This document shows, piece by piece, positions 26,445 to 35,378 of a stretch of DNA of 42,767 nt. Each line of letters opens with the position of its first letter. The first letter of the stretch is position 1. A program made the position numbers and the translations under genes. The stretch spans positions 1 through 42,767 of the forward strand of contig NZ_RIZI01000185.1 in assembly GCF_003721225.1 (NCBI RefSeq), read 5' to 3'. The notes beneath the pieces were generated by a model that was given only the letters and a program-made list of their open reading frames with translations, ran no database searches and had not been told where the DNA came from. The DNA comes from Acidithiobacillus sulfuriphilus (lineage in GTDB: Bacteria; Pseudomonadota; Gammaproteobacteria; Acidithiobacillales; Acidithiobacillaceae).

Positions 26445-28949
26445 TCAAAATTTCAGCGCCAGAGAGCCGAAGACCGTGCGTGGCGCACCCTGATAACCGA
26501 AAACCGCATTGCTCGGAAGGCCGGGTTCGATCTCACCAGAACCAATGCTTTCATTGACGTTATAATTCCGGTTTAGGAGATTGAACAACCCGATCCGAAA
26601 AGTGGCGTAACGCGCAAACGGTATCAGTCCCCGAACATCTGGGGTCTTGTAACTTAGCGACAGATTAACCACATTATATGGATTTGTTTTAAGTGTTACT
26701 GCTCCGGATATAGGATTCGCCATGCCGGCGGGACCTATATATCGATCATCTAGGTTTGCCTTTGCCAATCCTCCCAGAACTATATGGTAATAAGTTACCC
26801 CCAATGAGAAGAGATGCAGCGGAATGCTTGGAATAAGATTTCCAGAAAAAGATTGGTTGTTGCTGGTTTGCAGTGACGTGTAATAGGAATGCTGGACATT
26901 GGCGGTGGCATATACCATGAGATTGTATATGGGTGTCCAGTGAATCTGAAGATTGACGCCCTGATATAACGAATTCGCCGACTCATATCCTGTTGGAGCA
27001 AAGTTGGTTCCCTGCGCATACAGACCGTATACTTGGTTATCAACTTGGTCATGGTAGTAGTTCAGATTGATAAGCAAAGCATGACTGTGATAACGGATTC
27101 CACCTTCAAAATCCAGGTTTCTGGTCAGTTGGATGTTGTTCGGATTGATGTAGATCTCATAATAGTCACCATAGGCCTCGCCATTAGGATTTTCGTTCGT
27201 ATAGGCGACGTTCCCGTAAATATGGACCCCGTTAATGACCCGCCAGTTAACTCCGAGTGAAGGTTCGACACCACCAAAATTCGTATACCAGCCCTGAGCC
27301 AGCGTATCGTTGGTTACTCCATTGGCCAATGGAGATCCGGTTGGGGAGAACAGATTCGCTAGTGTGGTCTGGTAGGCAGCGTAGGCGATTCCAGGGGTAA
27401 CCGAAAATGCTCCTTGCAGAAAATGTAGACGATCCTGCACATAAACATATTCGTTCAACTGGCTCATATCTACATTGTTTTTGGTATTTGGAACAGATTC
27501 TGACGTACCATATAGCGGATTATATAAGTCCCAGGCGGAGTGATAGTTGCGGTGTATAATGTATCCGCCGAATGCCACGTCGTTATGAGGAGAAAGGAAG
27601 GAAACCTTTACTCTGTCCCCAACCGTGGTGTCATTCGGATAATAATATTCTATCTGGTCGGGAGAGGAGTTTCCATAATAATTTCCAGATCCAAAATGTA
27701 CGCGCCAAGAATCCCGGAACCATATTTGGTTATCAAACTGTCCGGTGCGGGACAGGGCCATATGTTGCTTCGTAAAGAATATCGCGGAGTTATCGCGATA
27801 GTAGAAATAGCTTTGTTCCGGGGTCATCGTGGAGTAGAATCCGGAGGTAGCCTCACTCAGGGGTGGACCTGGGACTCCGTATCCATTGGTGGTATATCCA
27901 GCTACCGGCGTTACCGGTACTGTAGAGTTGTCAAGATAGTAAGCATTTTCCCCATAGGCACCGAAAGAAATCCGGTCATTTCCGTCAAAGAACTTTATTG
28001 CCTTTGCAAAAAAAGCGTACGCCCTATATGGGTAACCGTATTGAAGGCCGGGAACATTTCCGGATGTATATCCACCCGCCAGAACCCCTGTCCATCCATC
28101 CCGCAGACCAGTTTCCGCATCGAAGGTTTCCGTCTGTGCACCATAGCTTCCGACCGATCCGGATATTTTTACACTAGGCTTCATGGATGGCTGGACTGGA
28201 ATGAAATTCAGTGTCCCTCCAATGCTGGCCTGCCATCTTGCATCCGGGTTTCCTGGGCCATAGACGATATTCGTGCTGGACAGCAGATCAGCAATCGGGA
28301 TTTCTGCAGAATACCATCCCCCATCCCCCGACAGAGGGTTATTCATCGGGATGCCGTCAAAGGTTACCGCAATACTGTTGAAATTCGGAGTTGCCGAGGT
28401 ATTGGAATACGAGCCGACTGAAAATCCATTGATCATTATGGCGTTATCGCCAACACTTCCAGTTGGATTGCTTCCGCTTACATATACACCGGGCAATTTT
28501 TCCGCGAGCTGGAGGCCGCCGGCCAACGGCGACAAAAAAGTAAGCTGATCTTTTCCGACCTGTAGCTGGGACTGGGTAGAGTTGGCAAGCTCCTCTATGG
28601 GAATAGTAGAAAGCCTTTTCAGTGCCGTGGCTTTCGATCCAATGGCTCCGGCTGCCTTGAGGACTTCGCCAATATTGAGTGGGCTGTTTTCAGTGCTTTC
28701 CGTCTGCGCGGTGACCGTATTGGCTAGAGACAGTCCGGAACTTAACAGATATCCTGCAATGCCAAATGTAACCAAGGAAAACCGTCTGGCCTTCCAACTA
28801 AAATTCAGTTTATAACATGGCTTAGACATTTGACCAGGATCTGCCGGATTTCTATATGCCGGCGCCATTTTCTCCGGTGAAAGTGATTGACACGGTAATA
28901 GTGCCGTGCGGCCAATGAGAAGCGTTTTAAGACGCAGATTCAGATTCAT
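26445..28949 (-). CDS. TonB-dependent receptor, paralogue of the 31839-34193 receptor
   Basis: 834 residues from the ATG at 28949, supported by GGAG 5 nt upstream; an ATG at 28829 gives 794 residues but has no good ribosome-binding site. The hydrophobic signal segment lies unusually deep, about residues 55-77 (FSLVTFGIAGYLLSSGLSLA), so either the N-terminus is extended or the later start is used. After it come L-N-I-G-E-V (candidate TonB box) and plug motifs IMINGFSVGSYSNTS, FDGIPMNNPLSGDGGWYSAE and YGPGNPDARWQASIGGTLNF. The C-terminus reads GSGEIEPGLPSNAVFGYQGA and ends in Phe. Very similar motifs occur in the 31839-34193 receptor. It lies between the phospholipase C and phosphoesterase genes. 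Confidence 0.88.
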   Translation of the reverse strand: MNLNLRLKTLLIGRTALLPCQSLSPEKMAPAYRNPADPGQMSKPCYKLNFSWKARRFSLVTFGIAGYLLSSGLSLANTVTAQTESTENSPLNIGEVLKAAGAIGSKATALKRLSTIPIEELANSTQSQLQVGKDQLTFLSPLAGGLQLAEKLPGVYVSGSNPTGSVGDNAIMINGFSVGSYSNTSATPNFNSIAVTFDGIPMNNPLSGDGGWYSAEIPIADLLSSTNIVYGPGNPDARWQASIGGTLNFIPVQPSMKPSVKISGSVGSYGAQTETFDAETGLRDGWTGVLAGGYTSGNVPGLQYGYPYRAYAFFAKAIKFFDGNDRISFGAYGENAYYLDNSTVPVTPVAGYTTNGYGVPGPPLSEATSGFYSTMTPEQSYFYYRDNSAIFFTKQHMALSRTGQFDNQIWFRDSWRVHFGSGNYYGNSSPDQIEYYYPNDTTVGDRVKVSFLSPHNDVAFGGYIIHRNYHSAWDLYNPLYGTSESVPNTKNNVDMSQLNEYVYVQDRLHFLQGAFSVTPGIAYAAYQTTLANLFSPTGSPLANGVTNDTLAQGWYTNFGGVEPSLGVNWRVINGVHIYGNVAYTNENPNGEAYGDYYEIYINPNNIQLTRNLDFEGGIRYHSHALLINLNYYHDQVDNQVYGLYAQGTNFAPTGYESANSLYQGVNLQIHWTPIYNLMVYATANVQHSYYTSLQTSNNQSFSGNLIPSIPLHLFSLGVTYYHIVLGGLAKANLDDRYIGPAGMANPISGAVTLKTNPYNVVNLSLSYKTPDVRGLIPFARYATFRIGLFNLLNRNYNVNESIGSGEIEPGLPSNAVFGYQGAPRTVFGSLALKF

Positions 28950-29023
28950 GACGTCTCCATAAATAAAAAAGCGGTGTAAATCGGAAAAAGCACTAGCAGT
29001 AGATTGCTTCTAGGTAATCGGCT

Positions 29024-31093
29024 TCATGTCAGCGCCGGTGCGATATCGGCGGGGTCTGACCAGCTTTCGTTGCCGTCTTCCACATGCCCTGCTAGGCGCC
29101 AGGAGTGACTGGCAGTGCTCAGCTCCAGGTCGTACCAGTGCCGACCCCTGGCCCCTGGCCAGGAGATACGCCTGGTTTCGCCCGACGCAAGCTGCAAGCG
29201 ATGAGTCGGTTCGCCGTAACTACGGTCTTCAATGCGTAGATCAATGGGCTCCCCGCCCCGATTGCGCAGGATCAGGCGCAGGCTGCCATCGTTCTCTCCT
29301 TCGCTATCCAAGAGCAAGTTGGAGGCACCCTGCCCGCTGATCCGGCGCAGGAAGCCATTGGGTCCATATACCGACATCGCCAAGCGCTGGCCCATGGGTA
29401 GTGGAATCTCGTCCTCCAGATGTGTATGGGCCCCAACCGTGTAATGGTGTGGGAGCTGATGACTGTCATGCCAATAGGCGGCACAGACAACGCCAATGGG
29501 TGCCGGATTCTGCAGGCGCAACCTGACGCCCGTAGGTATGGCTTCCAGACGCATGCGGGTGTCATAGGGCAGCGGGCGGCGGCGGCGTAGACCGCTCTCC
29601 TGCGGGATAATGGACACCGCCTGCTCCTCTGGCACCTCTGGGGCCGGCAGGGTCGATTCGTGATGCACCGTGGCAACATACTGGACGGTGCTGGGTAGAG
29701 AGACACTGCGTTCATCGGGACGCGAGAAGTCAAAGGCCGACATCAGATCCCCGCAGACCGCCCGCCGCCAGGGGGTGATGTTCGGTTCACTCACCCCAAA
29801 ACGCTTCTCGATGAAGCGGATTACCGAGGTGTGATCAAAGACTTCCGCGCAAACGTATCCCCCTTTGCTCCAGGGCGAGATGGCGATCATCGGCACCCGG
29901 GGGCCCAATCCATAGGGCAACTGGTCGGGACTGTAGAGCACCGGCCAGTCGGAGTTGATTTGATCGTGCACCTCGCCAGCGGTACTGACGGTAGACTTGC
30001 CGGGCCGCACCGGGGTGGGCGGTTGGGGCGGTGGTACATGATCGAAGAAACCATCGTTCTCATCGTAGTCCAGGAGCAACACGGTATTGCCCCACACCTT
30101 GGGATTGCTGGTGAGGGCGTCGAGCACCCGGGCGATGTAGATGGCCCCGTAGGCGGGCGGATAGGACGGATGTTCTGAATACCCTGCCGGGGTCACGATC
30201 CAACTCACTTGGGGGAGACGATCGTGGAGGACGTCATCGCGGAGCGTTTTGACGCCCCCTTCGGTTACCGCACGCCGATAAAGCTCCGAAGACTTGGGTG
30301 CATCCACAAAGCGCTTGAAATATAAAAGCGCATTGTCTCCATAACAGCCGGTCATTGGGTCATGATTTATCGTGTGCAACTGTTCCTGATAGACCTTCCA
30401 AGTGATCCCTGCTGCTTGCAATCTCTCGGCGTAGGTCGGCCAGGTAAAAGGCTTGGTTTTATGAAACGCATTGGGACCATTACCTGGCCAATAGTTCGCG
30501 TCATCAATCAGCGGCCCCCCATTTTCGCCTTCCGGATCGATCGAACCAGAAAACAACATGCAGCGATTTGGCTCTGTTGGCCCAGCGATGGAAGTAAAGT
30601 AGTGATCGCAGATGGTGAAGGCATCGGCGAGGGCGTAATGGAACGGAATGTCTTCCCGTTGGAAATACCCCATGGTCAGGTTGGTCTTGTTCAGTGGCCA
30701 GGCATTCATCAGGCCGCCGGCAATGGCCCCGTGTTGGGAGGCCCAGCTATGATCGAGATCCTGGATTAACTGAGCGGAACTCTTCTGGGTATCGAGATGA
30801 AAGGGAAGAATCCAGCGGGCGGGATCGTCCATCCGCCCCTGAAACCAGATGGGCTTACCGTCGGGCAGCGGCAAGGGAAAACGGTCGTTGTAGCCTCGTA
30901 CCCCAGAAAGATGTCCGAAATAATGGTCGAAGGAGCGGTTCTCCTGCATGAAGACGACGATGTGCTCCACGTCTTCCAGGGTTCCAGAACGACTCAGCGC
31001 CGGTAACATCGCCGCCCGAGCGACGGAGCCCCCCAAAAAGGCCGTGAGGCTCGCTCCCCCCCCGAGAGTTTTGAGAAATTCGCGACGTTTCAT
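29024..31093 (-). CDS. Tat-exported phosphocholine-type phospholipase C
   Basis: 689 residues. The N-terminus M-K-R-R-E-F-L-K-T-L is a twin-arginine signal ending near ARA. The catalytic start VVFMQENRSFDHYFGHLSGV lies at residues ~46-65, and further ligands are in YDENDGFFDHVPPPQ. The C-terminal ~200 residues match the pair of beta-domains typical of bacterial non-haemolytic phospholipase C (PlcN-like). The family cleaves phosphatidylcholine-like lipids to diacylglycerol and a phosphorylated head group, and is commonly induced by phosphate starvation. The ATG overlaps the Sel1 gene stop (ATGA), and a TonB receptor follows 74 nt after its stop. Confidence 0.92.
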   Translation of the reverse strand: MKRREFLKTLGGGASLTAFLGGSVARAAMLPALSRSGTLEDVEHIVVFMQENRSFDHYFGHLSGVRGYNDRFPLPLPDGKPIWFQGRMDDPARWILPFHLDTQKSSAQLIQDLDHSWASQHGAIAGGLMNAWPLNKTNLTMGYFQREDIPFHYALADAFTICDHYFTSIAGPTEPNRCMLFSGSIDPEGENGGPLIDDANYWPGNGPNAFHKTKPFTWPTYAERLQAAGITWKVYQEQLHTINHDPMTGCYGDNALLYFKRFVDAPKSSELYRRAVTEGGVKTLRDDVLHDRLPQVSWIVTPAGYSEHPSYPPAYGAIYIARVLDALTSNPKVWGNTVLLLDYDENDGFFDHVPPPQPPTPVRPGKSTVSTAGEVHDQINSDWPVLYSPDQLPYGLGPRVPMIAISPWSKGGYVCAEVFDHTSVIRFIEKRFGVSEPNITPWRRAVCGDLMSAFDFSRPDERSVSLPSTVQYVATVHHESTLPAPEVPEEQAVSIIPQESGLRRRRPLPYDTRMRLEAIPTGVRLRLQNPAPIGVVCAAYWHDSHQLPHHYTVGAHTHLEDEIPLPMGQRLAMSVYGPNGFLRRISGQGASNLLLDSEGENDGSLRLILRNRGGEPIDLRIEDRSYGEPTHRLQLASGETRRISWPGARGRHWYDLELSTASHSWRLAGHVEDGNESWSDPADIAPALT

Positions 31094-31818
31094 GAGTGTC
31101 TCTCCTCCAGTGCTTTGAGGGCGGCCGTCGCCGCTGGATAGTGCCAGGCCAGGGCCTCGCGGAAGTAGGCTTCGGCCTGGGCGGGCTCTATTGCCACGCC
31201 AGAACCGTGCAGGTAGGCGATACCCAAATCATAGGCAGCAGCGCCGACATGCTCTGCATACAACTGACGCAACCGTGCCAGATTGCGCCCTTGGTACCAA
31301 GCGGCCTTGGCCGGATTCCTCGGTATGATTTTGCCCTCTACATAGGTCTTGCTTAGCCAGTAATCGGCATTGACCACTTGCGGTACCATCATCCCCTGGC
31401 GAAACCAGAAAGCCGCCCGTTGGGAATTCCGCTGCACCCCCCAGCCATTGAGATAGGCATTGGCTACCTGGCGTTGGTCAAACCGATCCCCGGCTTCTGC
31501 CGCCTGCTGGTACCAGCGGAAGGCCTGGGTGGGATCGGCTTTGACCCCAAGCCCAGCCTGATACAAATGCCCTAGGGTCGCGGCGGCCCAGACGTCCTCT
31601 TTGTCCTGGGCCGCCTGTTGCAGCAGCGGGAGAGCCTCCCGGTAGGCACCGCGATTCAGCAAGGGAATGATCTTCGCATTGACACGACGAATAGCCTGGG
31701 CGTGGGCCAGATGGGCGTCAGCGGAGTTGCTGATGACTACGGGACTCGCCATCGCCAACAGGGGAAGGAAGAGCAACCCCCAGAGCAGATTCCCACAACT
31801 CCACCGATTTTTTGTCAT
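31090..31818 (-). CDS. Exported Sel1-repeat (TPR-like) protein
   Basis: 242 residues from the ATG at 31818, with GGAGGA 7 nt upstream (a TTG at 31833 in frame is less likely). A signal peptide (GNLLWGLLFLPLLAMASP) precedes Sel1 repeats such as ATLGHLYQAGLGVKADPTQA with AFRWYQQAAEAGD, ANAYLNGWGVQRNSQRAAFW, and DLGIAYLHGSGVAIEPAQAE. Sel1 repeats are helical scaffolds for protein-protein contacts. It sits 20 nt after a TonB receptor and overlaps the phospholipase C gene, so it may assist one of those partners at the cell envelope. That role is inferred only from position. Confidence 0.85.
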   Translation of the reverse strand: MTKNRWSCGNLLWGLLFLPLLAMASPVVISNSADAHLAHAQAIRRVNAKIIPLLNRGAYREALPLLQQAAQDKEDVWAAATLGHLYQAGLGVKADPTQAFRWYQQAAEAGDRFDQRQVANAYLNGWGVQRNSQRAAFWFRQGMMVPQVVNADYWLSKTYVEGKIIPRNPAKAAWYQGRNLARLRQLYAEHVGAAAYDLGIAYLHGSGVAIEPAQAEAYFREALAWHYPAATAALKALEERHS

Positions 31819-31838
31819 CTTCCATTCCTCCAAATTGG

Positions 31839-34193
31839 TTAAAATTTCATCGTGACGGTACCAAAAATAGTTCTTGGTGCTCCTTGCGTCCCAAAAACAG
31901 CGTTGGCTGGAAGTCCAGGCTCATTTATACCAGACCCTATACTCTCACTTTCATTATACTTTCTATCGAGCAGATTATATAAACCAAGCTGAAAACCCAT
32001 GTACTTTAGTGCAGGAATATACTTGTCAAATATCGTTGTCTTATAACCCAACGTTAGATTGACCAAATTATATGGATTAGTACGTAGTGTGACATCCCCG
32101 GTAATCGGATTTGCCATGCCCGCAGCACCGATATAGTGATCATCAAGATTGACAGATGCCACGCCTGAACCAACTATCTTCTTGTATGACAAACCAACGA
32201 GAAAGGTTCGTAGCGGTACACCAGACAAAATGTTTCCAGAGAAATTCCCTCCTGAATTAGTTTCCAACTTGGTATAATAAGGGTGCTGAACATTCGCTGA
32301 CGCATAAACATTAAGCCAGTATACTGGGGTCCAAGAGATTTGAAAATTTACACCTTGGTATAAAGCATTGCCCAGCTTGTAACCTGTAGGAAATAAAGCT
32401 GTACCGTTTGCGTAAATTCCCTCGACCATGTTGATAACTTGGTCGTGAAAATAATTTACCGATGCAAAGATATCTTTGCGTTTGTATTTTATGCCGATTT
32501 CAAAATCCGTATTATTTACTAATTTTATTTTCTGCGGATCAATATAGAAAGTATACTCATTTCCATAAGATTCATTTTCGGGATTGGCATTAGTCCTGGC
32601 GGCATACCCGTAAACATACAGATGCTTTAACGCTTGAAAATTTACTCCAAGGGACGGTTCAAATCCACCAAAACTGGTAAACACCCCGGAATCAAATGTG
32701 CCATTTATCTTGCCAGGTAAAAGTGGCGAACCTGTCGGCGGAAGCAAGTTCGCATCGGTTGTTTGGTAGGCGGCATAGGCCACACCTGGAGTTATCTGCA
32801 ATCTACGGTCAAAAAGACTAACGGAGTCTTGGCCGTAAATAAATTCAGATAGTTGAGAGGTATCATTATTAGCATCGTAATAAAAATTGCCAACTGATTC
32901 ATGCAATACGGGTGCATTATAAAGTATAAACGGGTTTTTATAATTCATATAATATAAATATCCGCCAAGCTTGATTACATTGTTGGACATCTTTGCGGTA
33001 TATCCAAGACGATCGCCGACGGTATAAAATATGGGAGGATAATATTCATCCATGGTAGGCGAAGTATCTCCATAATATGTTCCATGCCCGATATGAACCC
33101 TGTGGGAATGTTTGAACCATACTTTATTATCAATCGACTCCCCTTCGGAAAGTTTCCAATGCTGTTTTCCATATAAAAGCCACATATTATCACTATATTG
33201 AAAGTAAGACTGTTGTGGGGTTTTTGTAGAGTAAAACCCGCTTGTTTGCTCGCTTAGAGGCGCTCCAGGCACATTATACCCATTTACAGTATACCCACCC
33301 AGCGGAGATAGTGGGATAGTTGGAACGGATAGATATTGGGCTCGGGATGTATAAAATCCGAACGAGTAGCGGTCTCCATTATTTGATAACTTTTCTATTT
33401 TTCCGTAAAAAACATTCGCTTGCGTTGGATAGTTATACTCCAAACCAGCTACCTCTCCACTAGTGTGTCCAAACCCCGCAACGGCAGTCCATCCATTTGC
33501 AAACAGACCTGATTTAGCTATAGCTAGCTCAGTTTGAGAGCCATAAGAGCCATAAGATGTAGACACTTTGACGCTTGGTTTAGACGACGGCTGTACCGGT
33601 ATAAAGTTTACCGTTCCTCCGATGCTGGACTGCCATCGATCATCAGGATTTCCTGGCCCATAAGATACGGTTACCCCGCTCAATAGTTGCGCTATAGGCA
33701 CCTCGACCGAATAGAATCCTCCATCGCCCGATAAGGGATTGCTTAATGGTATGCCATCAAAATTAACCTGTATCGCATTAAAGTGCGTATTAACTGTTGG
33801 CCCAGTCCCTACGCCAAAGCCATTAATGTTTAGACTATTACCCCCCACACCGCTATTTGGATTAGAACCTAGCACAACAACTCCGGGCAAACGACCAGCA
33901 AGCTGAAAAGCACCAACATTAGGTGCCATAAATTTTAACTGATCACTACTCACTGCCAACTTGCTTTGTGCCGACTCTGCATAATTAGATGAATCTACTT
34001 TCTTGGATGCTTTATCCAGGGTATTCAATGCCAGCCCGGCAGATACCCGCCCAACATTAATTGCGCCACGAGTGGGAGCAGAAGTGGTTGGCGCGGTGAC
34101 CCCGGTTTGAGCCGCCGCCATGACGGTAATGCTCAGTGCGCCCGTGGCAGCAATAGCCACCAGCAGAGGTTTTAACGGCAGTTTCTTGTACAT
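31839..34193 (-). CDS. TonB-dependent receptor, AT-rich
   Basis: 784 residues from the ATG at 34193, preceded by AAAGGAGAG with 6-7 nt spacing. The frame extends upstream to 34346, but this start gives a proper signal peptide (LLVAIAATGALSITVMAAAQ). I-N-V-G-R-V follows as a candidate TonB box. Plug motifs are LNINGFGVGTGPTVN, FDGIPLSNPLSGDGGFYSVE and YGPGNPDDRWQSSIGGTVNF. The C-terminal G-S-G-I-N-E-P-G-L-P-A-N-A-V-F-G stretch ends in Phe. It is clearly paralogous to the 26445-28949 receptor. Its base composition is far more AT-rich than its neighbours (16 G/C in 60 nt at 32521-32580, against 38 at 31561-31620), suggesting separate origin. Confidence 0.9.
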   Translation of the reverse strand: MYKKLPLKPLLVAIAATGALSITVMAAAQTGVTAPTTSAPTRGAINVGRVSAGLALNTLDKASKKVDSSNYAESAQSKLAVSSDQLKFMAPNVGAFQLAGRLPGVVVLGSNPNSGVGGNSLNINGFGVGTGPTVNTHFNAIQVNFDGIPLSNPLSGDGGFYSVEVPIAQLLSGVTVSYGPGNPDDRWQSSIGGTVNFIPVQPSSKPSVKVSTSYGSYGSQTELAIAKSGLFANGWTAVAGFGHTSGEVAGLEYNYPTQANVFYGKIEKLSNNGDRYSFGFYTSRAQYLSVPTIPLSPLGGYTVNGYNVPGAPLSEQTSGFYSTKTPQQSYFQYSDNMWLLYGKQHWKLSEGESIDNKVWFKHSHRVHIGHGTYYGDTSPTMDEYYPPIFYTVGDRLGYTAKMSNNVIKLGGYLYYMNYKNPFILYNAPVLHESVGNFYYDANNDTSQLSEFIYGQDSVSLFDRRLQITPGVAYAAYQTTDANLLPPTGSPLLPGKINGTFDSGVFTSFGGFEPSLGVNFQALKHLYVYGYAARTNANPENESYGNEYTFYIDPQKIKLVNNTDFEIGIKYKRKDIFASVNYFHDQVINMVEGIYANGTALFPTGYKLGNALYQGVNFQISWTPVYWLNVYASANVQHPYYTKLETNSGGNFSGNILSGVPLRTFLVGLSYKKIVGSGVASVNLDDHYIGAAGMANPITGDVTLRTNPYNLVNLTLGYKTTIFDKYIPALKYMGFQLGLYNLLDRKYNESESIGSGINEPGLPANAVFGTQGAPRTIFGTVTMKF

Positions 34194-34321
34194 CTCATAC
34201 TCTCCTTTATTTCGGCGTGGTTTTGCGGCAATACCAATATCACTGACCCTTAAAAAGGCCGGCCAGTCCATAAAGAACGCCGTCAGAGTAATTAGCGAAG
34301 TGGATGAGGTAAAAGCAGTGT

Positions 34322-35182
34322 TCATGAAAAGTTTCCTCGATGCCAATCCATATTGACGGTAAAAAATTTGTCCGCCTTGCTACGCTGTGATGACGGAAAG
34401 GCATCGGGATCATCCCACCGGTATCCTCGCTTATGGACGGAATGAATCCGGTCACCCATGCCGTATTTCTCCAGAATCCGGCGCAAGCGATGGATCAGGT
34501 TGGGGGTGGAGAGGGCCTGAATATGGACCCCCTTGGCAGCCAGCATCGCGCAGAAGTCCTCGGGGGTCAGCACTTGCGCAGGATGCTTGACCATGAATTC
34601 CAGCACCCAGAACAAGCGGTCCGTCAGTGGCAGCGGCCGGCCTTCGAGAAAGGCCTGGCGGGCCCGGCTATCGAGATAAAGATCCTCGCTGGCCGGGGTG
34701 ACGACGCTCTCCTGCAGGCGCCGCGTGAGCGCGGCCAACCGGGCACGTTGCCGAGCGGCTTCTCCATCCAGAGACAGCACGATATCGCCCCCTCCCGCCA
34801 ATAGCTCCTCTTCCCGCTCGGCAAGGTTCTCCCGCAGTACTATGCAAAGCCCCAGGTCGGGGCCGATGAGGGCGCGCACGGCCAGGACCGGGTGATGGGC
34901 ATCCACGGGCCCCGATGGCGGGACGAGGACCACGGCGTTGGCCGAAAAGCGCCGCACATGGGCTTGGCATTGGGAGAGATCGTCGACGATGCGCAGGGGT
35001 TCGACCCCGAGGGCGTAGAGATGCCGTAATCCGTCGCGGGTCAGGTCGGCATCGAGATCCAGCAACACGGCACGGAACTGGTTCAGCGTTTGCCCGATGG
35101 ACTGGACGGAGAGGGTGGAAAGGCCCCATAGTACCCATAACTTACGTGCGCCCCATACCACGTGCGGTAATGCTAGGATCAT
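34322..35182 (-). CDS. OmpR/PhoB-type winged-helix regulator with degenerate receiver
   Basis: 286 residues from the ATG at 35182, with GAGGAA upstream. Residues ~35-165 fold like a receiver: L-L-D-L-D-A-D keeps acidic residues, but the strand that should bear the phospho-acceptor reads N-A-V-V-L-V-P-P-S-G with no Asp, and the conserved Lys position is a Ser (G-G-G-D-I-V-L-S). Residues ~175-260 are an OmpR-type winged helix (PLTDRLFWVLEFMVKHPAQV, then LIHRLRRILEKY and HSVHKRGYRWDD). It probably binds DNA without phosphorylation. It is the first gene of the phosphatase operon and follows a Pho-type promoter; 128 nt separate it from the next receptor. A C-terminal tail of ~25 residues follows the wing. 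Confidence 0.82.
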   Translation of the reverse strand: MILALPHVVWGARKLWVLWGLSTLSVQSIGQTLNQFRAVLLDLDADLTRDGLRHLYALGVEPLRIVDDLSQCQAHVRRFSANAVVLVPPSGPVDAHHPVLAVRALIGPDLGLCIVLRENLAEREEELLAGGGDIVLSLDGEAARQRARLAALTRRLQESVVTPASEDLYLDSRARQAFLEGRPLPLTDRLFWVLEFMVKHPAQVLTPEDFCAMLAAKGVHIQALSTPNLIHRLRRILEKYGMGDRIHSVHKRGYRWDDPDAFPSSQRSKADKFFTVNMDWHRGNFS

Positions 35183-35226
35183 GCCTGTTCCTCGTCGGCG
35201 GATGGTTGTATTTCTGCGACGCGTTG

Positions 35227-35281
35227 ATGCTAACAGGGCAATGTGACACTGGTTTTACACTGGTGTGAAGTTTTTATGACA
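35227..35281 (-). promoter_or_regulatory. Pho-box promoter of the regulator/phosphatase operon
   Basis: Read on the minus strand, four units every 11 bp: TGTCAT (35281-35276), CTTCAC (35270-35265), TGTAAA (35259-35254) and TGTCAC (35248-35243). A -10 TAGCAT (35232-35227) begins exactly 10 bp after the last unit. Outer units fit TGTCAY, inner units are weaker. The 12-mer CAATGTGACACT (plus strand) is shared with the other Pho-type promoter at 23227-23238. The regulator ATG is about 45 nt further on. Confidence 0.72.
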
Positions 35282-35378
35282 AATTTTTCATTGGTGAAAA
35301 AGTGGACGGTTTTATTCTGGCGCCTGTCTAACAGCTTGCTGAAAAAGTCTCTGGTATAATGTTTGCGGATAAGAACGG

